This document shows, piece by piece, positions 1-12,446 of a stretch of DNA of 64,000 bases. The number at the start of each line of letters is the position of its first letter. Positions within the stretch are counted from its first letter, which is position 1. The stretch spans positions 61,780,620 to 61,844,619 of the forward strand of contig CM043956.1 of assembly GCA_014529385.2 (NCBI GenBank). The letters are read 5' to 3'. The notes under the pieces are model-generated. The model was not told the origin of the DNA, searched no databases, and saw only the letters and a program-made list of their open reading frames with translations. Source of the stretch: Adiantum capillus-veneris (lineage: Eukaryota > Streptophyta > Polypodiopsida > Polypodiales > Pteridaceae). The translations under genes were made by a program, and so were the position numbers.

Positions 1-1596
1 GTAGGTTGTCTCGTAGCTTTGTGTGGTGAGAAATTTAGATCTATTGGATGTACCCTACATGCCGTCATGGCTTGGGTCATACGGACCTACAAGAGAAAAT
101 CAGATAGGCATCATGCCAAGTTTCTTGAAGTCTGTATGCTAATAGCATATTCCAAACTTTGGAAACTTCTATGCAAGATGTCCTGAAGGGAAGCTGTGCT
201 TCGTATAAGTTTGTTAAAAAGATGAGACAGAATGCAGTGTGAGTGCTCATTGTTAACAAGTGCTTCGGGTGACACACATATGTCAAAGCAAAAAAGAGCC
301 GACCTTGTCGACCTTTCTTAAAGAAAATTGGGCTTGCCAAAGCGTACATCCTATTGAGAATCCTTAGATTGCCCAATCTTGAAAGATATAGCTCAGGAAG
401 CTTAGCTATCAAATTTTATCTGACTGCCAATCTCTACTTGATTGAAGCAACATTTCCTTGTCAAGTTGGCATTGTAGAAAGTCCTGCAAAAGTAAATAAG
501 TTCAAAATTTAAAATTAAAGTTAACATAACGATTGTCCTTGGCATCGAAATCAAAACATCTGATGGCATGATTGTGGCTTTAATGTACATCACGTACCCA
601 TTTGCCTGTCCAATATGGATTACATGCATCCATTGCCAAAGTCCTTTGAAAACTCATCGGATCTCAGTTGCCAACAATGAGTGGATCATGTCCGTGTCTG
701 CCATCATTGGTTTGTCTTGTCATATACCTTTTCTTTACAAGTAACTTGTCATGCCAGACTTGCCTTTGTTGCTAGGCAACCTTGCCTACATGCATTAGCT
801 ATGATTGAGAAACTAATACAAAAAATTGGAAAGAAGAATGTTCTGTTTTTGGCTCTTATGATACCGCATTGTCGTGATCAAAGCCCGCTTTGGTTTCCAT
901 CTTGTGAAGCTTGAGACCCATATGGTCCGAGTTGAGAGAAATTGCCTATTTTCTTGCTTGTACCGGGCTTTTCCATGAAAGCTTACGTGTTCTTTGGTGA
1001 AACCTTTGAAATATTCTTCTATGTCTGCATCTTGCTAGTTGCTTGGCTTTCTTTGCAAGATTTTATGGCTTCACCATGCCAAAGCCCTTGCAATGCTCCT
1101 CCTGCATGCCTCTTGCACACCTGACACCTTGTATGCCTTGCATGGCCCATGCATGGCGTGTTTTGGATTCTTTGAAACTTTCCCAAAAATTTTGTAATTT
1201 TTTGAGTTTGCAAAGATTCAATAGTCTTCGACTGCCCAGGTACTTTTCACCGCTATAGGTGCTTGGTGCTAATGTCGTACCTTGCAGAAGCTTTTCAAAC
1301 CTACAAAATCATGACAAGTTTGCTCGGCCATGGGCTACTGCCCTTGTTTTGGGAGAGTGCCCAATTTGGGGCACCCCTTGTGTTCAACAATATGAACAAA
1401 AAAACCACAATGATGGCGCTCAGGTTTTCGGCAGCATAGAGGTGGAAAAACTCACTTGTGGTGGGCACTGTGCTACGTGCATGGCTACGATGCAGAGATA
1501 AAAGTTGCCAAGCATGCCATGGAGCTCCTCTTTGGAGCAACTTTGGAGCCTATTCATGTAGGCCATGCTTGCCCTATTGCGTGAGCAAGGGTTACC
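1..1596. other. No recognisable gene
   Basis: This stretch holds only short open frames on both strands. None shows a domain, motif or codon pattern I recognise, and no repeat or terminal structure is evident apart from many CATGC-type words near 1,080-1,160. It may be decayed transposon or host intergenic DNA. Confidence 0.4.
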
Positions 1597-1975
1597 CTTT
1601 GGGTTTATATCCCTAACAGATATTCAATGCAAACCACATATAGAATACAGGAAATTGACTACAGGTGACTTACACCATGAAAGCTGCAGACTGTGTGAAC
1701 ACAAGAGACCATGGCCAAGCAAGAGAAAGTATTGTTCTACCTTGTATTCATCATCAATGTTGATTACAAGCCCAAGACAACATTACGATTGTAGGAAAAC
1801 TGCAATTGCAAACTGTCGGTTGGTTACATCCGAAAATTGCTACACGCCATATGACCATTCGGGTATTCAAAACTACCTAGGCATTAGGCACTTGTGTAAA
1901 CATACCCCTAAGGCTTAAAGCTAAGACCATAGTTACAATAAAGTAAGTGCCCTGACACATCATGCTCTAACACTT
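1597..1975. repeat. Left LTR-like direct repeat
   Basis: It matches 6,084-6,470 over almost its full length, including the segments around CCCTAACAGAT, GAGACCATGG and GCCCTGACACATCA. It ends in CTAACA at about 1,971. Its outer start is less well preserved than that of the right copy. Confidence 0.65.
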
Positions 1976-2059
1976 GGCACACCCGGTGGGCAATGTCTCT
2001 CAAACATTGTGACGACCCACAATTCCTTGATTAAAATCAACCTAATTTTCAAGTTCAGC

Positions 2060-5000
2060 CTACTGTTCCTTTGCATCTTCATCCTGGTCAGTAGTTGTGT
2101 TGTTCTCTCCAGTACTTCCTTCATCCATCTCATCTTTAGGTGCTTTCATTGGAACCTCAACATCTTCTCCACTAAGTATCTCATCCACAATAGACAATAT
2201 TGGATCTTTAAATTGTAGTTGTCCATCTGCAACACCTACTTTTTCATCTGCAAACTGCAATTGGAACTGTGACTGTATCTTCAGTTAACTGTTCTTGAAC
2301 TTCAGTTTCAGCTTTGTCTAACATTACAGTATCACTCTAAGTATGCAGTTGTTTAGGTTGATGATGTTTTTGCTGCTCTAATTGCTTCTACAATTCCTCA
2401 TATTGCTACTTCAGCTCATCATACTGCCTCTGCACAAACAAATTCTCCTCTTTGGCTTCTTCCTCTGTGTCAATACTTACTTCCATCTCAGCTGCAACCT
2501 CATCCGTTGTATGTTCTTCAATGTTCTTATCCAAACACTTCCTCGACAATGTTCAATAATGCCTCCTCAACATGCACATGCTCTGCCTCATTCTCACGTC
2601 CTATGAATGGAACTATATCTTCAATTAATTGCTCTTGAACTTTCTAATCTGCATTATCCATGAGTATCACTTCACATTCAACACCCTCTGGTTAGGTTGG
2701 TAATGAACCTGTTGTTTCCCCTTATACTTCAACTGTATAAAATGATCTTTCAGTCCAGTGAACTTCTTCTGCAACAATAGATTTTCTTCCTTAGCCTCTT
2801 CTTTAGCAAAGGCCTGATATGGCTTATTAAACACATTAGCATGTTCATGTTCAAGTTTAAGGTCAGCTTCAGGTTTCTCTTCAAAAAGATTGAAGAAAGA
2901 TTCAAGTTAGGATGAAAACTTTGCAACCAATATACACTATCTCTTGAACATATCCAATATCTTTCCATGTAGATGAAGCACTGGGAGACCTGATTTAGAC
3001 TCCGTATGCCAAAACAATTGATTTTCTTTAAAATCTTGATTCAGGAAACACCAAAACGGATCTGCTTCTTTATCAAACTGATTTGATTCAAGGCTTAAAA
3101 ATAACAGGTTGAAATCTTCTTCACACATAAAAAACACCACCAAGATGGCTTGCTCACATCCCTTCTCAAAAACATAAAGAAATCCACTTTGTACCTGCAA
3201 ATCTCTACAATCAATGATATCTCCCTGAAATTGAAAACTTTTGACTTTTGCTCCCTGAAAAAATTCCCGTATGTCATCAAGCATGAATACATAAAACCAA
3301 TGAGATATAAGAATATCAACATCATCTCCTCCATTAGCAACAATACATAGAAATGTAGAACCATCTTCATGAAAACCCACTTCACCATCATCAAGAACTT
3401 GCAAAAGGCTTGCATAATCATCAGTCAAAACCATCTCCTCAGCATCAACAAAACCATTGAAATCAGGAACTTCATATAAAGCATCAAGAATACCAGCAGT
3501 AAACTAAACTTCCTTGGATGCACTTCCAATATCCATGACTGACTTTGTAAAAGCACCAACATTATAAAGATCATTCATGACAACATCATCATTCAACGCA
3601 CCTTCCATAAAATCAAGGTTTGAAGAAGACTCCACATTGTTGATTTGAGTAGGTTGAAGGTTCGAATCCTCAATTTGATTATTTTTGTCTTGAACCTGAG
3701 AAATTTGCACAATCAATGATACCTTCTGTTCTTGAAGTTGACTGATTTTGGAAATCACTTCATTAGCCGCAACCATATTTGAATACTCTCATTCTCCAAA
3801 TCCAAAGAAAACTTATGGATCATCTTCGCTTGAGAAATAACAAGACTTTGTAGTTCAGCAAATTCAAGTACATAACTTCAAGACTTTGTAGTTCAGCAAA
3901 TTCAAGTACATAACTTCTTTGAAAATCAGTAATCTGGGGATCAGGGACCTGTATTGTGGAACTCTGTAAATAAGGGACCTTCGGCATCAGAACTTGCAAT
4001 TCAAGGACCTGAAATTAAAAATCATTATCTTCACAACTTGAATAACTCATATCCATGTTTGGAAATTGGCTTTCAGTCAAGACTCCAAAAAGCACATCCT
4101 CTTCAACAAAAACACTTGTTGGAATGTCGCTCCTGGGATACTTCTTATCAACATACATCAAAAACTAATTCATCACATCATCCTCATCATCAAGACACAT
4201 TATGTCTTTAACTATATTTGTCTCTTCCCGTTCAGCACACTGTAATATAATCTCTTCCTGAATTTCAACCTCTTTAAGATTGATGTCCAAGGTTGGTATA
4301 TGGGTTGGTATGTGGTATTGGTGGCTTCTTTGGTTCACTCCCACTTGCATTCCCTTCTTCTCGATCGCCAACTTTTCTTTCCGGTAGCTCTTGTTTTCTT
4401 CTTGCAAAGATACAAGTCTCTTTGATGTGAGGTTTGGGGATAGCTGGCAGTCCTCTTGGCTCCTTTGGCTCATGAGCTAGGCTTGGCTTCCTCTTTCTTC
4501 CACCAACATCTTTTGGATTCCATCTAGCTTGCATTGAACTTCATAATCTCCATGTTTGACTAAACCATTCTCAACCTTTCTCTTAGTCTCCTGCAAATGT
4601 AAAGTCTTTATAGCATGAACAATAACCCCGTCTTTCACAAATTCAATTTCTTGTGATTTTTTAGGAACGAGCATGCCTTCAAAACCTTCTGTGCCCTTCG
4701 AAATTTGCATATCTTCTTCTAGAATTTGCATGTCTTCTTCAGGACCCTGCATACTTTTAGGCCCACTTTTGTCTTCAATTTCTTGACCTGATTGCAACTA
4801 CCTCTCTATTGTTGATTCAAGTTCTTCAGCATCCTGCAAACCCTTGAGTATATTTGGAGTGTGGTTTTGGGATACTACTTCCTCCTTTTGGCTTCTTTGG
4901 CTCTTATGATGCTTCTTTTCTTCTCCCCTTTCCAACATCACCTTCTTGACTTCTTCAAGTTGGCTTTGTGCTTGAACTTCTTTTATTGATTTGGGACTTA

Positions 5001-5470
5001 TAGCAAGTGCATTTGGAGAAGTTAAACATGATTGTACTTGATTTTTCCCATCCAAGGGAAACATTGGTGTTGTAACTCCCCACTCATCATCACTTTTTGT
5101 CTTTCTCTTGAAACTGATCTTCATACTTCTCTATCAAGCCTTCAACTGCTTCTTGTAACATCCGTATCCTGCGCATACTAGAGCATGACTTTCTTCATTT
5201 TCCTTCACGACCTTTCTGCCAATCTTCCACCTTGTCAAGAAGATTAGAAAAATCATCCAAATCCTCTTGTGCATCACATAGTTCCTCATGATCTGATGCA
5301 TCTCAAAAAGATCTGACAATCCGATACAACTTCTTGCACAGTTTATGCATACAGTATTTGACACATACATCTTCCTTTTGACAGGGCTTGCACATGTAAG
5401 GGCATTCCTTTGTGCAGTGCTCATATTTTTGACATATTGCACACTTTTTCTTCTTCTTTGTCATTAATCA
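2060..5470 (-). pseudogene. Long minus-strand coding region, zinc knuckle and coiled coils (element-encoded)
   Basis: Reading leftward from about 5,466, a largely open frame begins with a lysine run and a CX2CX4HX4C zinc knuckle (CAICQKYEHCTKEC), followed by a further cysteine-rich stretch. Beyond it lie Glu/Lys/Gln-rich segments with heptad character near 4,950, 4,420, 3,750 and 2,800, and a more globular, Asp- and Phe-rich block at 2,937-3,500. The composition is protein-like and differs from the flanks, so I treat it as real but decayed coding sequence with several breaks. The zinc knuckle suggests a gag-like nucleic-acid-binding protein, but no capsid or enzyme domain is recognisable. It lies inside the LTR-like pair, antisense to the putative primer-binding site. 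Function unknown. Confidence 0.5.
3841..3916. repeat. 38-bp tandem duplication
   Basis: Two adjacent copies of a 38-bp unit beginning CAAGACTTTGTAGTTCAGCA lie head to tail inside the minus-strand coding region. They look identical or nearly so, which suggests a recent local duplication. Confidence 0.8.
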
Positions 5471-6079
5471 CACATCAAAACAATAGAGAGCATTTGTACC
5501 TCTTTATACCCTGAAACTGCTTAAACTGCATTGCAAACTGAAATACCTGAAACTGCATTCTGTAAACTGAAAGACTGAAACGACATTTTGCAAACTGAAA
5601 AACTGAAACTGTATTCTGCAAATTGGAATGCTATAATCTGCAATATCAACTACAAAATGCAAAATGCAAACTGCAAACTGCACACTGCACATTGCCTAAA
5701 ACTGTAGACTGCAAACAACAAACTGTAGATTCCAAACTGCTATCTTTATGCTGTCAAGGATCTAAAATTAGCAAAAATTTGAAATTGAACAGAACCCTGA
5801 TCACATTTTTCTTCTAGGTTGTGCCTTTTTTGGCACCACAACAAAAACGAGCAGGAATCTAAACAAGAAGTTCAACAATCAAGAACTTGCAAACGATCCC
5901 AAAGTCTCTCCTTTGCCCAGTTTGCATTCCTCTTCAGCACCATGGCCAAAGACAGTAGGACGGCGACGGTTAAAGCATGAGAGAGAAAATTTGCAGTATA
6001 ACCGACTCACCATTTGCTTTGAGATTACTAGAATTTGCTCCCATGTCCATTAGCACACACACAACAGGATTGCCAAAGT

Positions 6080-6470
6080 GTTAGGGGTTTACATCCCTAA
6101 CAGATACTCAATGCAAACCACATATAGAATACAGGAAATTGACTACAGGTGACTGACTGCACATTACACCATGAAAATTGCAAACTGTGTGAACACAAGA
6201 GACCATGGCTAAGCAAGAGAAAGTATTGCGCTACATTGTATTCATCATCAACGTCCATTATAGGCCCAAAATAGCAGTAAAATTGCAGGAAAACTGAAAA
6301 TTGCCGGTTGGTTACATCCAAAAATTGCTACACGCCATATGACCATTCGGGTATTCAGAACTACATAGGAATTAGGCACTTGTGTAAACATACTCCTAAG
6401 GCTTAAAGCTAAGACCTTAGTTACAATCAAAAAGTAAGTGCCCTGACACATCAGACACTAACAAGGGGTG
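6080..6470. repeat. Right LTR-like direct repeat
   Basis: It begins TGTTAGGGGTTTACATCCCTAACA, itself an imperfect hairpin, and ends CACTAACA. It is colinear with 1,597-1,975, and the ends fit an LTR. Confidence 0.65.
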
Positions 6471-6541
6471 GTTCTTGCCAATGTTTCTTCACCATGTTGA
6501 CAGCCTTTCTTCTTAAGGGGCGATTCCTGTGGCTTATCACC

Positions 6542-6544
<3 letters not shown>

Positions 6545-6622
<78 letters not shown>
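6545..6622. repeat. (GA)n microsatellite
   Basis: About 78 bp of uninterrupted GA dinucleotides. The flank reads TTTCATTATC and then GACCTATGGGACCAA, resembling the antisense LINE tail region at about 40,740-40,910. It may have grown from a LINE tail. Confidence 0.95.
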
Positions 6623-6625
<3 letters not shown>

Positions 6626-7027
6626 CATTATCATCCGCGGAGGTCAAATATGACCTATGGGACCAAGAGAACATACATGACTGGACCTCTTACTAGAGGA
6701 GTACATAGAGAATCATGACTACTGTGGATACAACAAAAATTGTGACATATGTCACTTGGGGGGGAAGAGGGAGAAAGTGGCTTGGGTGTTTTCGGAGCCC
6801 GAAGGTCCTCGACAATGGCCTTGCTGCCTCTGTAGATAGCCCACTTGCCAGCTGCTCGCGCTTCTCAAAACTTTTGGAGTTCTTGTTTCTTGACTTTGAG
6901 TTGGGCAGGGGTCAAAGCCTCATTGATCCATACTTTACTTCCCTTGAGAAGTCGTCCTTGGTGTAGAAGTGCTATGCGCGTCTCTTTGGTTTTGAAGACA
7001 AGGATGCCTTGGTGCGATTGTCGTGGT

Positions 7028-7114
<87 letters not shown>
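7028..7114. repeat. (GA)n microsatellite
   Basis: About 87 bp of pure GA dinucleotides. All long open frames across it are repeat translations, not genes. Confidence 0.95.
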
Positions 7115-7117
<3 letters not shown>

Positions 7118-7277
7118 TTGCCTGTGCCATGCGAGACTCTCCACGCTTGTTGCTCTTCCCCCTTCTCCATTGAGCTTTGATACCAATGTGAGGCTGAGGG
7201 GACTGAAGCATGCAACTCTCCACCCAACCATGCCCTATATAGGCCCTGCCTGCTAATAATAGGGCTCCATTGATTGC

Positions 7278-7562
7278 ATGTCCGTCCTAGCCCTTGGCCT
7301 GTCGCCTGATCTTACCCTTGGCCTGATAGCGACGTCTACATTTGCATCAAGAAAGAGGTCTAAAGGGAAGGCAAAAGTGCACGAGGGCACCTCTTCTAAA
7401 ATTGTCAAAGATGTTGAAGATATTGAAGAGGAAATTGATGATAGGAAAATGGAAGCATACATGTCATCTAGATTAAATTTTGAAGATGAATTTCTAATAA
7501 ATGAAGATGTTACTCTACACCAAGATATGCTATCCAAACATCTTAAAAACCTTAAAAGTTAA
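7278..7562 (+). CDS. Hypothetical 94-residue reading frame
   Basis: The frame encodes a short N-terminal hydrophobic stretch, a basic cluster (SRKRSKGKAKVHEG, residues about 26-39) and an acidic helix-prone segment with many Asp and Glu (residues about 46-60). The basic-then-acidic layout resembles the N-terminal part of many plant transposase or gag proteins, but no domain is recognised. It lies between a GA tract and a degenerate plus-strand stretch that may be the rest of the same gene. It may not be expressed. Confidence 0.3.
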   Translation: MSVLALGLSPDLTLGLIATSTFASRKRSKGKAKVHEGTSSKIVKDVEDIEEEIDDRKMEAYMSSRLNFEDEFLINEDVTLHQDMLSKHLKNLKS

Positions 7563-7619
7563 GGTACATATGAGCTTTTAAAGTGTAATAGAGCGATATT
7601 TCTAGCAAAGTATGGGTTT

Positions 7620-8640
7620 TAATATTGTTTGAACCATGTAGGAAGAGCATGAGGCTCCATACCTTGGGTTCCACTATGTCAATTGACAAAGTTGGAGAAA
7701 GCGAGACAGGTTAGCTGGGACCCTAAACGGTTGAAACCCTTGGTCGACACATTCTTGCTTGAAGACAAAGGGATGCTTTATATTTTCATTGGATGCACGG
7801 AGGCACCCTTTTGTCGATGTCAACGATGAAATCTTGTAGATATGGGATCCCATGTGGCAAGAACTGAACGATGAGCTTGAGGCAAAAATAAAAGACACTT
7901 GTTGGGCTGACTTGAGAGGATAATCTTTTTGAATCTGCTCCCCAGATTTCGAGTTGAACTGGTGACTGTGGACTCCTCAAATGAGGCAGGAATGTTGAAC
8001 ATAGTTATGCGTATACATAAGTAAGATTATTTGCTTGTTGATATGTTTGCAACTTTGAAAGTAATTTATCCTAACATCTTTGTTTTCCATAACCATGTAC
8101 ATTAAATGACACAGGTTACATGGACACATCCTACATAGACATGTTATGAATGGTGCAAGCAATGGGACTTGCTTCAAAAAAAGTCTATCATGGTTAAGCT
8201 TTTGTGTGTTGTATATAGTTGGATGCATGCCGATATTGACAAAAGAATTGGAAAAAAATTGTGGTACAATGTTCCCGTTGCTCTGATGTCACAGCTAGTG
8301 CATCCGATAAGTTGCATCAAACTATCTTTAAATTTTGAAATAAACCATGTTATATCTCACAGTGAGTTGAAAAAACATTGTGGAAAATGGTGTGTAGGAC
8401 AAGTATGCTCTTGCATTGAAGAATATTATGGATGAGAACTTAGAAGAAAACAATGCTCCCCTCGAAGTTCCAAGCTCAATACAAAAAGGCATTCTTTGAA
8501 ATGGACGGGCCTTCTAGAAGAATGACGAAACATGCTTTGGCCATTGTTGATTCAGCATTGGGAGATGATTGGTGGAGGTTAGTTGCACATAATATGTTAA
8601 TAGTGAGCACATAAAGCCTCGTTAATCTGTTGGACTACTT
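7620..8640 (+). pseudogene. Degenerate plus-strand coding remnant, unrecognised
   Basis: Pieces of plausible protein sequence occur in shifting plus-strand frames: one around 7,690-7,800 (VSWDPKRLKPLVDTFLLEDK), one around 7,815-7,920 (WDPMWQELNDELEAKIKD) and one around 8,470-8,590 (FFEMDGPSRRMTKHALAIVD). They are separated by stops. The density of aromatic and charged residues argues against chance, but no family is identified. It could continue the 7,278 reading frame and be an old transposase or a broken host gene. Confidence 0.3.
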
Positions 8641-8804
8641 TTGAGCTGTGCCAGTTGTGTCAAGTTGTGTGAGGGAGAGGAGTGCAAGCCATGGAGGAGA
8701 GCTTTGATGCGTCCTTGTTAATGCATCCTTGAATGAGTTTCAACTTTAGCACAAGGCAAGGGATCTCAATAGGTTCTTCTCACATGTTCCTGACCTTGAC
8801 AAAG

Positions 8805-9096
8805 CCATGAAACTGCATGATGACACCTTTCGCCACATTCACAACTACATCCACGTCTATCTATTGAAGTATGTGGTTTTTCTCCCCAACTACGCTAGCT
8901 ATTGGACACCATGTGACCTCCTCACCCACATTCACAAGAGCAATTAAACCCCATGAAACTGCATGATGACACCTTTCGCCACATTCACAACTACATCCAC
9001 GTCTATCTATTGAAGTATGTGGTTTTTCTCCCCAACTACGCTAGCTATTGGACACCATGTGACCTCCTCACCCACATTCACAAGAGCAATTAAACC
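8805..9096. repeat. Perfect 146-bp tandem duplication
   Basis: The unit starting CCATGAAACTGCATGATGAC occurs twice back to back (8,805-8,950 and 8,951-9,096). The copies appear identical base for base, so the duplication is recent or represents an assembly artefact. Confidence 0.9.
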
Positions 9097-9446
9097 CTCC
9101 TACAAAGGATCAGGTCATTTCCATGGTGTAGCAACTAGCACTGGCCATTGTGTCTCCCTACAACGATGGCCGCAATGCACAAGGGAAAGATTGGCCACAC
9201 CTTCTTATCCTTCTTGGATATTTTTGTCTTTATAGTGGTTGAGGATGGCTCCTCAACCAACGACATTGAGCTGCCACACATGTAGGTGGGAGGAGTACTC
9301 AAAGACTTCCTAGATGCACGACTAGGCAAGTGTGATGCATCCTAAAGAACCCAACCATTGATTGAGTTTCCAATGGGCATTGAAAGTGCACTAGTGCCAT
9401 ATACAACTGATGAAGCAAGCTGCACTATAGATGTGGTGGATGATGA

Positions 9447-9753
9447 TGTAATGAATATTGATATATTGTTATTTTCTACAGCTTCCAGGTGGAAAAAGCT
9501 GACTGAGCCTTGGGCTATGCAAAAAGACATCACATTTATGTAGTGCTCCTTATGAGCTATGGCCATTTATGATCCGCCGACCAGTTTGTACTCATTTTGA
9601 CCATTCAAGAAATCTATAAAGTAAATACGTGCAAGAGGGAAATGGTGACTCTTGCACGGGGGGAGATTGCACGCAACGTTTGTCTTATTCTTCTCTCCTC
9701 TCCTCTCTTTTCTCTCGTGGTGCCAGCGTATTACTCCGCTCTAGGAGGCGTGC
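9447..9753. repeat. Dispersed 0.3-kb repeat, copy 1
   Basis: It matches 13,141-13,463 in the same orientation, from GTAATGAATATTGATATATTG to CCTCCTAGAGCGG-type sequence read on the other strand. It includes TACGTGCAAGAGGGAAATGG and a TCTCCTCTCCTCTC pyrimidine run. The two could be an LTR pair of a 4-kb element or independent copies of one repeat. Confidence 0.7.
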
Positions 9754-10331
9754 TTGCACGTTCTCCCTCACTCTATCTCACACTCTATCTCTCTTTGTTT
9801 GTGTTGAGATCAATTATGTGCGTGTGTGACAATTCAAGTATGTTGATTTATCATTTTATGATATGTATTGTGCTATTTTGAGTATTTTGCAAGACCATCA
9901 CGCATTCGTTTGTAGCAGTGATACGCAAGAGAATTACTATCAGTCTCTCTTTCTCTATCTTGCCCTCGTCTACTCTATACCCTTCTCAACAACCAACGAC
10001 CCTTTTTTTTCACCCACTGCAACTTAGGGACAGAGTTGCCAACCACTCAGTCTATTTTGTTTTAATTTTATTCTAAATTTGATGGCTCCATGCACACTCA
10101 CCTCACGTTCACACCGTTTGCCTATGACTATTAGCTGCTGCTTGCATGCTCGTTCCTCACACAGAATCCCTACATCATTTCTAAAGCTTGTATACATCAT
10201 TTTGTACAATTACACATCCTATATACCCACACACGTCATTAAGAGTTGCGTTCCTACTTCATCACTGTGGGATTAAGCCTTAAGGCCCCCGCAAACCCAA
10301 CAATTATAGGTCAAGTTTGGACGTTAATTAG

Positions 10332-10722
10332 ATGGCCCTACATGTGCTCATGGTGATGATCCTCCACATCAGCTCTCTCTCTTCTGCAATTGCTGGCACA
10401 TGGGCCGGATCTGGCCGGAGGTAGTTATGTTGACATGTGTGGTGTCTCAACAAGGGCGTATTATCGAGGCGACATGACGGGCGACGAAGTGAGACAAATT
10501 CTTGATGACACCACCACTGATGCCGTACTGTGCTCAACTACGGGTACCTCCTACTATGATTGTGATTCATGCGATGCGGCTAACCCGTATACCCGTAGTT
10601 GCACCACCATAACCCTCTGTTCCCGTCATGACACCATCTATCTTGGGTATCTCCCACTTACTAAGTATCATCATCTATTTGAAGCCATCCTAGCCTCTTC
10701 GACATTGCCAAGGGAAGGTTGA
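10332..10722 (+). pseudogene. RALF-like secreted peptide gene, frame-disrupted
   Basis: RALF peptides are secreted, cysteine-rich ligands of CrRLK1L receptor kinases in land plants. The C-terminal part here carries the family signature: C, then GTSYYDC, then NPYTRSC, then ITLC, matching the usual C...G.SYYNC...NPY.RGC..I..C pattern and cysteine spacing. An ATG at 10,332 starts a hydrophobic stretch (MALHVLMVMILHISSLSSAI) that looks like a signal peptide, but it lies in another frame than the mature region. A frame change therefore sits between about 10,390 and 10,424. The stop is at 10,720-10,722. The usual YISY receptor-contact motif is not clear (QILD at that place), there is an extra Cys in CDSCD, and the tail after the last cysteine is unusually long. 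Either this is a RALF pseudogene or the break is a sequence error. The family call is firm; activity is doubtful. Confidence 0.78.
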
Positions 10723-12440
10723 TCTCGATTTGGGCTGCTCTCTTCTATTTTGGAGAAGAAGCCACTTTAAGAAGCTTTGATCTTTTATTATTGCTTGATG
10801 AAAATGAGAATAAGAAGGGTAGAGTGGTTAAAGGCAGCAATAATTGGTGGTGGCACTAGTGACAAGATACACGAAAGACGAGTAGAAGGGCGAAGATGGG
10901 GTTGAAAGCTTTAGGATACTCGTCCCTAGCTGCAGTTCAGATTCAACCTATCCAGAGGGCATTACTTTAAGATATCATTACTACCACTGGTTTTTCCACT
11001 CTTTAGTTGTTATCATGTATGAGTTCCTTCGTGATCAAACACTAATCATAAGGCTTTGGACACTCTTATCATCTTGTGACTATGTATAACCCTAATCTAC
11101 AAGGTCTCCATTGACTTACTCATTCCTGAGGATTGGCCTTACCTAGGTCACAAGGTGATAAAATCAATCAAGCTCTAGTGTAATTTTTATATTTATTTTC
11201 CCACGGCATCAGGTCATCTACCTATTAACCATCATTTATATCGTCTATTTAAGAAAAACAAAAACAAAAAAAAGATAAAGATTATGTTGAACCTCCTAGA
11301 GGCAGCTACCATTGTAATTGTAAGTTTGACACATTTTTTCATTGTTTTCCTACCTTCACATTATTTGCCTATACCCTAACACGATCATATTCGTCATCTT
11401 CGCAAAACAACAAGCAAACATTATACATGTTTTATAACGGTGATGCGCATAAAATTTCATCTTCTTGTTGTGTCTTTATCTCCCTCTCTTTGGTGGTTTT
11501 GCTACAAACTACATCGGTATCGTAGCCCAGGGCACTTAACAAGAGGCTATTTGAATGATGAGAAGATTGCTAGGGTGCACAAACAATGCTTCAATAATGC
11601 ATTGCATACTTGTAGAAGAAGAATTATAACAAGTTGGTTGACACTTTTAATTAAGAAGAGTGATAATTGTAATTGATTACACATGCAAACAATCATACTC
11701 AATGCCTGATTTTGTATGCCACTTTCTACAATGTCTCCTTCATGTTATGCTACAATATATGACACCCATCTGTACGACTTGAACTTTATTGCATATGTAC
11801 TTTGGTTTGTTCTATCTTGAATGACATTAATCAAATAATGAATTTTGCTGCTGACCTTTATTTTCAAGAACTTGTTTAGCATTTGACGATTTGGATACTA
11901 GTCACTTCTTCAAACCCCCTCTAGGTACGTAATTTATCATGTTTTCCACTACATTTTAATTCTCCTTAATGAATCCATTCCTATATATATCTATGGCTAT
12001 CATATTTCTTAAGATCTCATCAATTACGCAACATATCTCATCTGCCTATACTGCAATATACTCTCTTAATATACTATTATGATAATACTCACTTTCCCTA
12101 CTTCCTTTTCAACAAATTTACATGACAGATCACGTAGTCTACAATAAAAATATAGTAACATTAGACAACTCAAAAGGAAAAATACCTTATGCTTATCTAT
12201 ATTTTCTTATGGCATGTGACATTAACCGTCATAACATTATGGCTTGTTTCTTACACTGAATATAATTTATATTGAGAAGATTTATCCTCAAGATATACAG
12301 CTACATAAAAGAGTTGAGATGCTTTTGGATAATGGAACATAGTTTCTGAATACTTTGTCACCTAAGCATACTCCAGTTTTATGTCAAAAAAATAGTAAAT
12401 TTTTGGTCTTTCATGCCTTGTCTAGTCCATTGGTGACATG
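10723..12440. other. AT-rich intergenic sequence
   Basis: No coding signature, repeat pair or RNA gene is recognisable. A small frame at 11,440-11,676 has no known motif and is probably chance. Confidence 0.45.
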
Positions 12441-12446
12441 CACACA

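Larger units (their letters stand above)
1597..6470. mobile_element. LTR-flanked non-autonomous element with minus-strand coding region
   Basis: Two direct repeats of about 380 bp (1,597-1,975 and 6,080-6,470) bracket about 4.1 kb. The right copy begins TGTTAG and ends CTAACA, the classic inverted LTR ends; the left copy also ends CTAACA. The segment just inside the left repeat, TTGGCACACCCGGTGGGCA, looks like a primer-binding site and would make the element plus-oriented. The only substantial coding sequence inside runs on the minus strand. No protease, reverse transcriptase or integrase is recognisable, so the element looks non-autonomous (LARD-like). It is a fossil with several breaks. By eye the two repeats differ at roughly a tenth of positions, which implies an old insertion. 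The orientation conflict between the putative primer site and the coding strand is unresolved. Confidence 0.55.

Noticed and set aside
6865-7231. Several long overlapping frames of Ser-Leu or Arg-Glu repeats
   Set aside because: They are six-frame translations of the (GA)n tract, with no non-repeat protein sequence of note.
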